Below, piece by piece: positions 56,214 to 64,000 of a stretch of 64,000 nucleotides of DNA. Location: positions 62,001 through 126,000 of the forward strand of contig JADKJH010000003.1 of assembly GCA_016722505.1 (NCBI GenBank). Reading direction: 5' to 3'. Position numbers and translations under genes: made by a program. This DNA comes from Holophagaceae bacterium (GTDB lineage Bacteria; Acidobacteriota; Holophagae; Holophagales; Holophagaceae). How positions within the stretch are numbered: the stretch's first letter is position 1; every line of letters starts with the position of its first letter. The notes under the pieces are model-generated. The model made no database searches. It was not told the DNA's origin and was given only the letters and a program-made list of their open reading frames with translations.

Positions 56214-57083
56214 TTACCTGTCCGACCAATGCAGTTTCTGCTGAAGCAACCGGAAGTAGGGCAGGGCGGGGCTTTGCAACAGGGTGATGGTGTGTGGGCT
56301 GCGGCATACTTCCACGCGGTCGCCTTGTCTGACGGCCTGGCCTATCTGCCCGTCAAGGGTAAGGTGGGCATCCTCAGCATCGCCGACGGTGATGCTCACG
56401 CGCATGGCCGCATCCACCACGAGAGGCCTTAGGGTCAGGCTATGGGGACAGATGGGCGAGATGACCAAGGCTTCAAGTCCAGGGTGCAGGATCGGGCCGC
56501 CCGCCGAAAGAGAGTAGGCCGTGGAGCCCGTAGGTGTGGCGACGATCAGGCCGTCGGCCTTGATCAGCGCGGCTTCCTGGCCGTTCACCGACAGGTGCAT
56601 GTCCATGATGCGTGCCAGGGCACCTTTGGCCAGCACCGCATCATTGAGAATTTCTGCCTCCATCACTTTTCCGTCATCCCGCCAAAGTTCAGCGTGCAGC
56701 ATCTTGCGCGTGTCTTCTTCCAGTTCCCCGGCGAGAAATGCCTCAACGGCGGTTTTTGCGTCATTGGCGGAATGCGAGGTGAGAAAACCCAGGGATCCGA
56801 GATTGATGCCCAACAGCTTCGCGCCACGGATGCCCACGCGGCGCGCGGCGGAAAGCAAGGTTCCATCTCCGCCAAGCACTAGCCCGAGTTCGGGAGCATC
56901 ACCCAGATTTTCATCAATCCTGAGGAACGCAGGGTCAAGGCCGGCTTCGGACCAGGGGCCTGCAAGCGAAGCCCTGGCCACCAGGACCCAGCCACGGCCG
57001 AGAAAGCAGGGCGCGATTTCTGCCAAGGTTTTTGGCAGAAGGGGGGATTTGGCTTTGGCGATGATCGCCACAGTGGGTGACAT
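56214..57083 (-). CDS. nadK: NAD kinase
   Basis: 289 residues from the ATG at 57083. GLVLGGDGTLLSAARR, GINLGSLGFLT, LNDAVLAKG and TPTGSTAYSLSAGGPILHP are the defining motifs. It phosphorylates NAD to NADP. The frame continues upstream of 57083, but the protein family begins at SPTVAIIAK. It is divergent from mrcA with only 30 bases between starts. Confidence 0.95.
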   Translation of the reverse strand: MSPTVAIIAKAKSPLLPKTLAEIAPCFLGRGWVLVARASLAGPWSEAGLDPAFLRIDENLGDAPELGLVLGGDGTLLSAARRVGIRGAKLLGINLGSLGFLTSHSANDAKTAVEAFLAGELEEDTRKMLHAELWRDDGKVMEAEILNDAVLAKGALARIMDMHLSVNGQEAALIKADGLIVATPTGSTAYSLSAGGPILHPGLEALVISPICPHSLTLRPLVVDAAMRVSITVGDAEDAHLTLDGQIGQAVRQGDRVEVCRSPHTITLLQSPALPYFRLLQQKLHWSDR

Positions 57084-57113
57084 TGGCTCTAAGCATACAG
57101 GTACTCTTATGGG

Positions 57114-59624
57114 ATGCCGACACCACCCAAACAGAAGATTCAACCTCCCCAGATCCGGAGCGCGAAAAGGCACCCGGTCGTGCGCTTTTTGTTGTGGGCT
57201 TCCGTTGCGATCTCCATCGCCGGTTGCCTGCTGTTCGTCGTTCTGTGGTCCATCTATTCCCGCGAAGCGGATAGCTATCTCACCTATTTCGCGATCCGGG
57301 TCCCCAAAACCATCACCAAGGTGCTGGACCGCAACGGCGACATCATCGGCGTCTTCGCCGAAGAGCATCGTGTGGTCATTCCCTACGGTGATATTCCGCG
57401 GGCCTTCATCGGCGGCATCATCGCGACGGAAGATTCGGATTTTCTCAAGCATCGCGGCGTGGATCCGAAGGGCTTTGTGAGGGCGCTCTGGAATTTCGCG
57501 AAGTCAGGCGGCAAACGGAGGGAAGGCGCCAGCACCCTCACCATGCAGCTGGTGCGCACAGTCACGGCCAAGCGCCAGAAGCAGTTGGACCGGAAATTGA
57601 AAGAGATCATCCTGGCCACCAAATTGGAAAAAGCCTATTCGAAAAAACAGATCCTGGAGATGTACGCCAATGAGGTCTATTTCGGCGGCGGACGCTACGG
57701 CATCGAGTCCGCGGCCCAGTACTACTTCGGGAAAAGCGCGCCCCAGCTGCTTCCAGAGGAAGCCGCCATGCTTGCCGGGCTCGTCCAGAATCCCAATTGG
57801 TACAACCCCTACAACCCCGACCCGAAATCGAGGGCCGCTGCGAAAGTGCGCCGCGACCATGTGATCCGGCGCATGGCGGCGGAACATTATTTGAAAGAAG
57901 CCGACGCGGAAACGCTGATCCAGCGCCCCATCCGGCTGGCGCGCGAGAATGCGCAGGAAGAACAAGTCGCGCCCTATGTGGTGGAGGAAGTGCGCAAGTA
58001 TTTGTATGAAAAATATGGACGGGAAGCGGTGCTGAATGGCGGGCTGGAAGTCACGACCACCATTGATGCGCTTTGGCAGGCCGGTGCCAACGATGCGGTC
58101 CGAAAAGGTTTGCGGAACGTGGACCGGCGCAGGGGTTTCCGCAAGGATTCGATTCAGATCTTGAATGATCCCGACAACGCCAAGCTACCGGGCTGGAACC
58201 GCTATTTCGAGGCGGGTGATTCCACGCAGGGCATCATTTTGGGCTGGAAGGATGGTTCGGCCTCCGTGCGCATTGGGCGCGCCACGCTGGACGTGCCTGC
58301 CGCTTCATTCGCCTGGGCGGGAAAGGAGATCGGAAAGGTTCTTGTGCGTGGCGCCAATCCGCGATTCCTCATCAAAGAACAAAAGGACGGTCTGCCCACC
58401 AAGGTCGAGCTGGACCAGGAACCTGAAGTAGAGGCGGCGCTGCTCGCCATTGATCCGAAAAACGGCGAGATCCGCGCCATGGTGGGAGGCTATGAGTTCA
58501 ACCGCTCCAAGTTCAACCGCGCCATGCAGGCGCAGCGCCAAGTCGGCTCCAGCATGAAGGCCTTCGTGTATGGCTCTGCGTTTGAACATGGCAAGACGTC
58601 GGCATCCATCGTGAACGACATCCCCACGACCTTTGTGGATGCGCAGCATTTCAGCATTTACACATCGCCTGAGGGAATTGCGACGGCCCGGCCCACGGTC
58701 CGCGGCGCTAAGTCCTACGAACCGAAAAACTACGAACGGGATTTCTGGGGACCGATCCCCATTTGGGAAGCGATACGGGACAGTCGTAATGTCGCGGCGG
58801 TGCGGACCCTTGAAGAAACCGGTATCCAGAACGCCATCGCGTTCGCACGGAAGGCCGGAATCCAAAGCGCGATTCCGCCCTATCCGAGCCTGGCGCTGGG
58901 CGCCGCCGATTTGAATCTCCGCGAGATGACCCGGGCCTACGCCACCATCGGCAACGGTGGCGTGCAATGTCCCCAGCCCTTTTTCATCAAGCGCATCGTG
59001 GATCGAAATGGCCGCGAATTGGAATCTTTTGAAGGGTCACCCGGTGAACCCCTGATTGATCCCGCCGTGGCCTTCGAGCTGACCCAGTGCCTGCAAGGCG
59101 TCGCCAGCGCGGGCACCGGTTCCCGCACCAACGAACTGAATTGGCCCGTGGCCGGGAAGACCGGCACCACCAATGACCACACCGACGCATGGTTCCTTGG
59201 ATTTTCCACGCGCATCGCCTGCGGCGTGTGGGTCGGCCTCGACACCAAGAAGACCATCTTCAAAGGCGCCGATGGCGGCAAGGTGGCCGTGCCCATCTGG
59301 GTGGAATTCATGAAGACCGCCCTGCCCACGACCCCGCGGGAGGACTTCAAGGCGCCGGACAACGTGGAATGGGCCGACATCGATCGCTTGACAGGCTTGC
59401 TCGCCAGCGGAGCGACCACGGACAAGGTTTTGCACTTGGCCTTTCCCCGCGGCACCGCACCCAAGGAAACCACTGATGCCGAGGCCATCAAGAAGATTGT
59501 CGAAGCCAAGGCCAAGGCCCATTCCCAGGCTCCGGAAATCAAGTTCTGGGGCCAAGGCCTGCCGAATGATCAAGCCGAGGAACCTGTCGATTTCACGAAG
59601 ATGGAAACCCCGAAAGAGCAGTGA
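57114..59624 (+). CDS. mrcA: Bifunctional penicillin-binding protein 1A
   Basis: 836 residues: an N-terminal membrane helix (about 24-47), a GT51 domain (IIATEDSDFLKHRGVD with catalytic Glu, GGKRREGASTLTMQLVR, LEMYANEVYFGGGRYGIES), an OB-like insert (about 360-460), and a transpeptidase with S479-S-M-K482, SRN in IRDSRNVAA and KTG in AGKTGTTND. It polymerises and crosslinks peptidoglycan in the periplasm. Confidence 0.96.
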   Translation: MPTPPKQKIQPPQIRSAKRHPVVRFLLWASVAISIAGCLLFVVLWSIYSREADSYLTYFAIRVPKTITKVLDRNGDIIGVFAEEHRVVIPYGDIPRAFIGGIIATEDSDFLKHRGVDPKGFVRALWNFAKSGGKRREGASTLTMQLVRTVTAKRQKQLDRKLKEIILATKLEKAYSKKQILEMYANEVYFGGGRYGIESAAQYYFGKSAPQLLPEEAAMLAGLVQNPNWYNPYNPDPKSRAAAKVRRDHVIRRMAAEHYLKEADAETLIQRPIRLARENAQEEQVAPYVVEEVRKYLYEKYGREAVLNGGLEVTTTIDALWQAGANDAVRKGLRNVDRRRGFRKDSIQILNDPDNAKLPGWNRYFEAGDSTQGIILGWKDGSASVRIGRATLDVPAASFAWAGKEIGKVLVRGANPRFLIKEQKDGLPTKVELDQEPEVEAALLAIDPKNGEIRAMVGGYEFNRSKFNRAMQAQRQVGSSMKAFVYGSAFEHGKTSASIVNDIPTTFVDAQHFSIYTSPEGIATARPTVRGAKSYEPKNYERDFWGPIPIWEAIRDSRNVAAVRTLEETGIQNAIAFARKAGIQSAIPPYPSLALGAADLNLREMTRAYATIGNGGVQCPQPFFIKRIVDRNGRELESFEGSPGEPLIDPAVAFELTQCLQGVASAGTGSRTNELNWPVAGKTGTTNDHTDAWFLGFSTRIACGVWVGLDTKKTIFKGADGGKVAVPIWVEFMKTALPTTPREDFKAPDNVEWADIDRLTGLLASGATTDKVLHLAFPRGTAPKETTDAEAIKKIVEAKAKAHSQAPEIKFWGQGLPNDQAEEPVDFTKMETPKEQ

Positions 59625-59730
59625 GGAACGAGGTACGAGGTATGAGGTCAAGAAGGTTTGCGCCTTTGGCGCGGCCAATATTCACCCTCGTACCACAACC
59701 CTCATCCCTCGTTCCTCACCCCTTTTTTTT
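59621..59730 (+). terminator. Palindromic repeat and terminator after mrcA
   Basis: GTGAGGAACGAGG (59621-59633) pairs perfectly with CCTCGTTCCTCAC (59707-59719), with more TACGAGG/CCTCGTA pairing inside, and is followed by eight T at 59723-59730. The T-run is at the same time the lysine codons at the end of the helicase gene on the other strand. Confidence 0.7.
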
Positions 59731-61273
59731 GAACGGTGTCCCCGTGGGCCGGTCGGCCTTGGGCCTGGGTTTGAATCCGCCCTGGTCACCGGCTGCGTAA
59801 GGGGATTTTTCGAAAGGCTTTTTCTCGAAGGATTTCTTCTCGAAAGGCTTCTTTTCGAAGGGGCGTTTTTCGTAGGGCTTTTTCTCAAATGGTTTCTTGT
59901 CGTTCCGATCAAAGGGCTGCTTGCTGAAGGGCCGGCTGGCGCCTTCGCGCTTGAAAGGAACCCTGTCCCTGGCGGGTTCTTCGGGAATGTCAAAGCCGAC
60001 GGCCTCCTCCCGTTCGATGAAGTTCAGCAGTTTGGCGACGAGATCCACGGGCGCATAAGTCGTGAGCAAGGATTCCGCTTCGGTGCGATGGGCGACCGTA
60101 TCCGCCGCCTTCAATTTTTCCGCCAGGCGCAAGACTGCGGCCGTACGGAGATCAGACTGCTGGGGCACGGGCCGCCAGACGATGTTCAGGCCTCCGCGGC
60201 GGGCCCAGGCGGTGAGGATGCGGCTTTCCTTCCAGGCCACCAATGACATGGAGGTGCCCTTGGCTCCAGCGCGGCCTGTCCGGCCGCTGCGATGGATGTA
60301 GTTTTCCAGTTGGTGGGGAATTCCGAGATGCACCACCAGAGGCAGGCCGCCGATATCGAGACCGCGCGCGGCCACATCGGTTGCCACGAGCAACTGAAGC
60401 TTGCCGGTTTTGAATTGGTTGAGGATGCGGGTCCGGGAGGCTTGCACCAGATCGCCGTGGAGAAAAGCTGCGCTCAGGCCTGCCTGGGTAAGGGCTTCGG
60501 CTACTTCTTCGGTTTCGGCCTTGGTCTTGGTGAAGATCAACGCAGCGCTCGGGTTATCAAGCAAAAGCAGGTTCACAAGGGCTTTTACGCGGGCATGATC
60601 GGGCACGAGACAGGCCGCGTGCGAGATGTCCGCGTGCTGGGCCTGCTCGCCGACACCGCTCAGCTGGATCTTCACGGGGTCTTTGAGGAAGCGCTTGGCG
60701 AGCGAGGCGATGGGCGGTGGCAATGTGGCGGAAAACAAATAAGTCTGTGGTCCCTTCGGCGCGCTGGCGAGAATCTTTTCAACGTCTTCGATGAAGCCCA
60801 TGTTGAGCATCTCGTCGCACTCATCGAGCACCACCATGGAGATCTTGGATAGATCCAGGCTGCCGCGATCCAGGTGGTCCATCACGCGGCCCGGCGTGCC
60901 CACCACGATGCTGGACCCGTAGTGCAGGGCCTTCATCTGCGGCTGGTAAGGCGTGCCGCCCACCAGCAGAGCGATGTTGAGGCCGCGGTCCACGCTGCGC
61001 AATTCCTCGCTCACCTGCTGGGCCAGCTCGCGGGTCGGCGCCAGGATGAGGGCCTGCGGATATTTTTCAGGGGTCAGGCGGTGGATCAGGGGCAGGCCGA
61101 AAGCCAGGGTCTTGCCCGAGCCCGTCCGGCTTTTGCACCAACAAGTCCCGGCCTTCGAGTCCAGCCTTGAATGTTTCAGCCTGCACAGGCATGGGCGTCG
61201 TGTAGCCACGGCGTTCGAGGGCCGCCACCAGCGCGGCATTGCAGCCCAAGGCTGCGAAGGTGTTCGTGTTCAC
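59716..61273 (-). pseudogene. DEAD-box RNA helicase, one frameshift
   Basis: The start is a GTG at 61273 with GGGAG upstream. The Q-motif part (FAALGCNAALVAALERRGY, PMPVQ) ends at GRDLLVQ, where one extra base in the T-run 61131-61134 shifts the frame; the next frame continues SRTGSGKTLAFG (motif I). Further motifs: PTRELAQQV, TPGR, LDECDEML (DECD, not DEAD), FSATLP and HRSGRTGRAG. The repaired protein has about 518 residues. The C-terminus is a tandem [FY]EK[KR][PS] repeat (FEKKPYEKRPFEKKPF and so on), a basic RNA-binding tail. The single homopolymer indel may be a sequence error. Confidence 0.85.
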
Positions 61274-61417
61274 AAAAGCTCCCGTGGGCGACTGTCCCGC
61301 GGGAAGAGGCGCATCACGCCTGCCGGATCTGGCCCTAATCCCTTAGTTTCCCACGGAATGGGCGTTGGATCGAGGATTGATTTTGGGCGGTGGGCTTTGA
61401 GCCATGAGCCGATACTC

Positions 61418-61463
61418 GAGAAGTTGAGAGTCAAAAAGTCAAAAAGTTGAAAAGTCGAAAGGT
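61418..61463. repeat. GTTGAAAAGTC-type repeat upstream of thioesterase
   Basis: GAGAAGTTGAGAGTC followed by AAAAAGTC and AAAAAGTTGAAAAGTCG units. This is the same family as 40806-40930 and 56119-56160. Here it lies between divergent genes, so it is not only a terminator. Confidence 0.5.
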
Positions 61464-61507
61464 CCGCGGCCTGGTGCCCTCTGGCAATCGCCCAGCTACA
61501 ATGCTTC

Positions 61508-62569
61508 ATGCCCAGCCCCACTGAACTCGTCGTCACGCTTGCGCTCGCCACGGATGCTGAGTTGCGCAAGCGATACATGGTGATCGACGAGCCCGTGCGG
61601 GGGAACGTCAGGTTCGGATTGATGCTGGAGGTAATGGACAAGCTAGCGGAAGAGGCCGCCTTGGCCTACGTCCGCAAAAGCTTTCCAGATTCCAGGGTGG
61701 TCACGGCGGCCATTGACAACATCTATATCCGCAATGCGGCGGATGTGAAACGGGACCTGGTTTTTGGAGCGCGGATCAATTTTGTGGGGCGCACTTCCTT
61801 GGAAGTAGGCATGCGGGTGGAGCACCCCGCCACAGCCACAGAACCCGCCGCCCACATCGCTTCCTGCTACTTCACGATGGTGGCGCGGAGTTCCACCAAT
61901 GATGGAGCGCGCAGCTTGGCGCTTCCGGTCTTCCAACCGGTGGATGAGTTGGGAGAACGCCGTTGGCAGAGGGCAATCGCTCGCCGTGAGGCCTATCGCA
62001 AGGGCTTGCAGCAGGCTGAAGAACCTCCAAGCCGCCAGGAATATGCGATGCTCTCTGAGTTGCATTGCGCACAGGATGAGCAGGGTTTCGCTGGCCTGAT
62101 GGCAAGCCGCTGCGTGACTGAAAGTTGGGACCGCACCTATCCCGAGCACGAGAATGTGCCCGAGAAGATTTTTGGCGGGCACCTGATCCGCAGAGCCTAT
62201 GAACAGAGTTCCATCTGCGCCGAAGAAGTGGCGCCTGGCCGCCCGGTCATCGTTGCGGTGAACCGCATCAATTTCGTTCAGCCTGTCCGCATGGGCGACA
62301 AGCTTCATTTGGTGAGCCGGGCTGTCTACAGCGGCGATTGTTCTGTCTGCGTGGAGACCGACATCATGCGGATATCCAGGGACCGGAAACAGATCCATCT
62401 ATCCAACGCCTGCATCTTCACCTTTGTGAATGTGGATGATGAATTGCGGCCCCAGGCCGTCCCGCGCATCCATCCCACCACCTATAGGGAGGACGCCGCA
62501 TATCTGGCCGCCCACCGGCGGCGGCTTGAGCATGTCAGGCACATGGCCGCTAAGCGGGGAACAGCATGA
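61508..62569 (+). CDS. Double-hotdog acyl-CoA thioesterase
   Basis: 353 residues with two hotdog domains (about 25-135 and 195-320), the layout of ACOT9/10-like thioesterases. The first has NVRFGLMLEVMDKLAEEAAL; the second has FGGHLIRRAYEQSSICAEEV and NRINFVQPVRMGDKLHLVSR. It should hydrolyse acyl-CoA esters; chain length is unknown. The stop overlaps the sixA start in ATGA. Confidence 0.85.
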   Translation: MPSPTELVVTLALATDAELRKRYMVIDEPVRGNVRFGLMLEVMDKLAEEAALAYVRKSFPDSRVVTAAIDNIYIRNAADVKRDLVFGARINFVGRTSLEVGMRVEHPATATEPAAHIASCYFTMVARSSTNDGARSLALPVFQPVDELGERRWQRAIARREAYRKGLQQAEEPPSRQEYAMLSELHCAQDEQGFAGLMASRCVTESWDRTYPEHENVPEKIFGGHLIRRAYEQSSICAEEVAPGRPVIVAVNRINFVQPVRMGDKLHLVSRAVYSGDCSVCVETDIMRISRDRKQIHLSNACIFTFVNVDDELRPQAVPRIHPTTYREDAAYLAAHRRRLEHVRHMAAKRGTA

Positions 62570-63066
62570 CCAAGCTGCTGCTCATCCGCCATGGGATCGC
62601 CGGGGAATTCCGCCCAGGCCTCCCCGATTCTGAACGGGCATTGACGGAAGAAGGCTGGGCCAAGACGCGGGCGGTCATGGCGGGGCTGGTTTCACGGGAT
62701 TTCATTCCGAGCCGCGGCATCAGCAGTCCCTACCGCCGCGCCATGGAAACCATGGCCTGCCTCAAGGAAGCAGCTATGGCTGTGGACCCCAAGTATGCTT
62801 TTCCCGTAGGCGTGTCAGATGGATTCACGCCGGGCGGCGATGTGGAAGAAATGGATCGGTGGTTGCGCCGCCTGGTGGTCAACGCGAACAGGAAGGAGAT
62901 GATCGCCATCACCAGCCACGAGCCCTTCTTGTCCAGCCTGATCGCTCAACTCACCCGCCAGCATCTCGACGTGAAAAAGGCCAGCTGCACGGTGATCGAA
63001 TGGACCGGGGAAGGCTGGAAATTCAAGCAGCACTTCAGGCCTGCGGAACTGCGCGGAGAGGAATGA
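62566..63066 (+). CDS. sixA: Phosphohistidine phosphatase SixA-like
   Basis: 166 residues. The phosphoglycerate-mutase-fold RHG motif (LLLIRHGIAGE, H9) and the second histidine in ITSHEPFLSSL are present, with SSPYRRAMETM as the arginine-containing loop. SixA-like enzymes remove phosphate from histidine, for example on HPt domains. The histidine kinase and HPt protein 40 kb upstream are possible but unproven targets. It is coupled to the thioesterase by ATGA. Confidence 0.88.
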   Translation: MTKLLLIRHGIAGEFRPGLPDSERALTEEGWAKTRAVMAGLVSRDFIPSRGISSPYRRAMETMACLKEAAMAVDPKYAFPVGVSDGFTPGGDVEEMDRWLRRLVVNANRKEMIAITSHEPFLSSLIAQLTRQHLDVKKASCTVIEWTGEGWKFKQHFRPAELRGEE

Positions 63067-63205
63067 AAAAACACTACGCGAAGGTGGCGAAGAAGCGAAG
63101 GCTTTGAAGAAAGCCTGTTCTGTTAGATCAAATTCACACTTCGCGATCTTCTTCTTCCCTTCCCTCCTCTCGACACCCGGGAGGCACGCTCGCGTAGTGT
63201 TTTTT
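63066..63205. mobile_element. Small palindromic element with perfect 16-bp ends
   Basis: AAAAAACACTACGCGA (63066-63081) and TCGCGTAGTGTTTTTT (63190-63205) are perfect reverse complements 140 bases end to end. The interior has GCGAAG-rich units and no gene. The left end resembles 38397-38416. Either a MITE-like element or a large terminator; the T-run on the right favours terminator activity after sixA. Confidence 0.65.
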
Positions 63206-63230
63206 AACCGCCACTTTGCCACCATGGACC

Positions 63231-64000
63231 ATGACCTCCCGCCCGCAGCCCACTTTCGCCACACTCGCCAATGGTGTGAAGCTGCATTACCGCGTCCAGG
63301 GCGATCCTTCTAAACCTTGGCTGGTGCTGCTGAATGGATTGCTGAGCGATACGACCATGTGGGCCGGCGTGTTGCCAGGCCTGAGTGGGCATTTCCGGAT
63401 TCTGACTTTTGATTCTCGCGGGCAGGGGCGCTCAGATGCGCCGGAGACCGGTCCCTATCCGACTGCTTTGCTGGCGGCGGAAGCGTGGGAGCTGATGCAG
63501 GTCTTGGGCATCGAAAAGCCAGATAAGTCGGATAAGCCATGGCTGGTGGGGCTTTCCAACGGTTCGGCCATGAGCCTGGAACTGCTTGTGGACCACCCGC
63601 AAGCCTTCGCTGGGGCGGTGCTCACCAGTTCCGTCGCGCACACGGACTTCGCCATGGGCCTTAAAACGGATCACTGGGCCCGCTGCCTGGAAGTGGGCGG
63701 CCCCTTGATGCAATTCGATGCGGTGGCGCCTTTCCTGTGGGGCGACCGCTTTCTCGAGGCGCGCCACGGCGTATTGCGGGCCTATCACCAGGTTGTGACG
63801 GGCCGTGGTTCCTCCCATGGGTCGCTCCACCAGATCCGCGGAGTCGTGGGCTGGGATATCCGGGATCGGTTGTCCAGAATTTCGGCGCCTGTCCTGTTCC
63901 TTTGCGGCGCGGAGGATCTACTGACTCCGCCCTGGCGCTGCGCGGAAACGGCCCAGCTCATCGCGCATTCCCGTTTTGAAGTGGTGGCGGGCATTGGGCA
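63231..64000 (+). CDS. Alpha/beta hydrolase (3' partial)
   Basis: Open from the ATG at 63231 to the window edge (256 codons). LLNGLLSDTTMW, LTFDSRGQGRSDAPE, the nucleophile elbow VGLSNGSAM and the FLCGAEDLLTPP acid region fit the 3-oxoadipate enol-lactonase/BioH-like hydrolases. The catalytic histidine should be just beyond the edge. Substrate unknown. An ATG at 63224 is in another frame. Confidence 0.85.
   Translation, partial: MTSRPQPTFATLANGVKLHYRVQGDPSKPWLVLLNGLLSDTTMWAGVLPGLSGHFRILTFDSRGQGRSDAPETGPYPTALLAAEAWELMQVLGIEKPDKSDKPWLVGLSNGSAMSLELLVDHPQAFAGAVLTSSVAHTDFAMGLKTDHWARCLEVGGPLMQFDAVAPFLWGDRFLEARHGVLRAYHQVVTGRGSSHGSLHQIRGVVGWDIRDRLSRISAPVLFLCGAEDLLTPPWRCAETAQLIAHSRFEVVAGIG

Overview
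The window looks like a chromosomal segment of a GC-rich Gram-negative bacterium. My best guess is an Acidobacteriota of the Holophaga/Geothrix group, but no rRNA or marker set here proves it. Most of it is densely packed housekeeping DNA with short intergenic gaps. The exception is the first 15.5 kb, an accessory block with repeats, AT-richer genes and transposase debris.

Region 1 (1-15555) holds three giant secreted metalloprotease genes or gene ends, all on the plus strand. Each is followed within 0-10 bases by a different small secreted or lipoprotein gene. The first protease is long (Ig-like domains, a propeller-like region, then an HEFGH protease) and its 5' end lies outside the window. 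The second and third lack any N-terminal half: they start in the middle of the propeller-like region, inside an ~880-bp direct repeat (7168-8043 and 11990-12868), and then diverge into a metzincin-type and an HEFGH-type protease. Short copies of a TTCGCCAAGTCTTGATC-like motif and a transposase fragment mark the junctions. The layout resembles the orphan tip/immunity cassettes of polymorphic toxins, but with protease tips and secreted partner proteins. This is the most interesting system in the window.

Region 2 (15555-27065): YheT-type hydrolase, ubiX, hemB, a compact SRAP (DUF159) protein, then a signalling block made of a multi-PAS histidine kinase, an HPt-REC-REC-GGDEF protein, a double receiver and a PEGA Ser/Thr kinase. 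Region 3 (27147-38395): dusB, a HerA-like ATPase (frameshifted), an unknown protein, thiD, an HU gene with four indels, truA, a putative secreted metallopeptidase, recR-ebfC-DUF2062-thiL, a ferredoxin and yqeY. Region 4 (38519-48560): proS, ndk, radical SAM, CapA lipoprotein, phosphosugar mutase, a degenerate Doc-like protein and TfoX-N. Region 5 (48560-64000): a small element with terminal inverted repeats, rsmE, mtgA, a MoaD/BNR-repeat pair, TPR, murF, mraY, nadK, PBP1A, a DEAD-box helicase (frameshifted), a double-hotdog thioesterase, sixA and a partial alpha/beta hydrolase. The murein genes mtgA, murF, mraY and mrcA are interspersed rather than in a dcw cluster.

Two general observations. 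First, many otherwise perfect genes carry single-base indels, often in homopolymers (HU alone has four), so residual assembly errors are likely and frameshift calls should be read with that in mind. Second, several gaps contain degenerate, self-complementary simple-sequence families (for example AAAGTTGAAAAGTC, GAGGAACGAGG, CCACGAAGACACAAA) that probably act as terminators or are remnants of small mobile palindromes.
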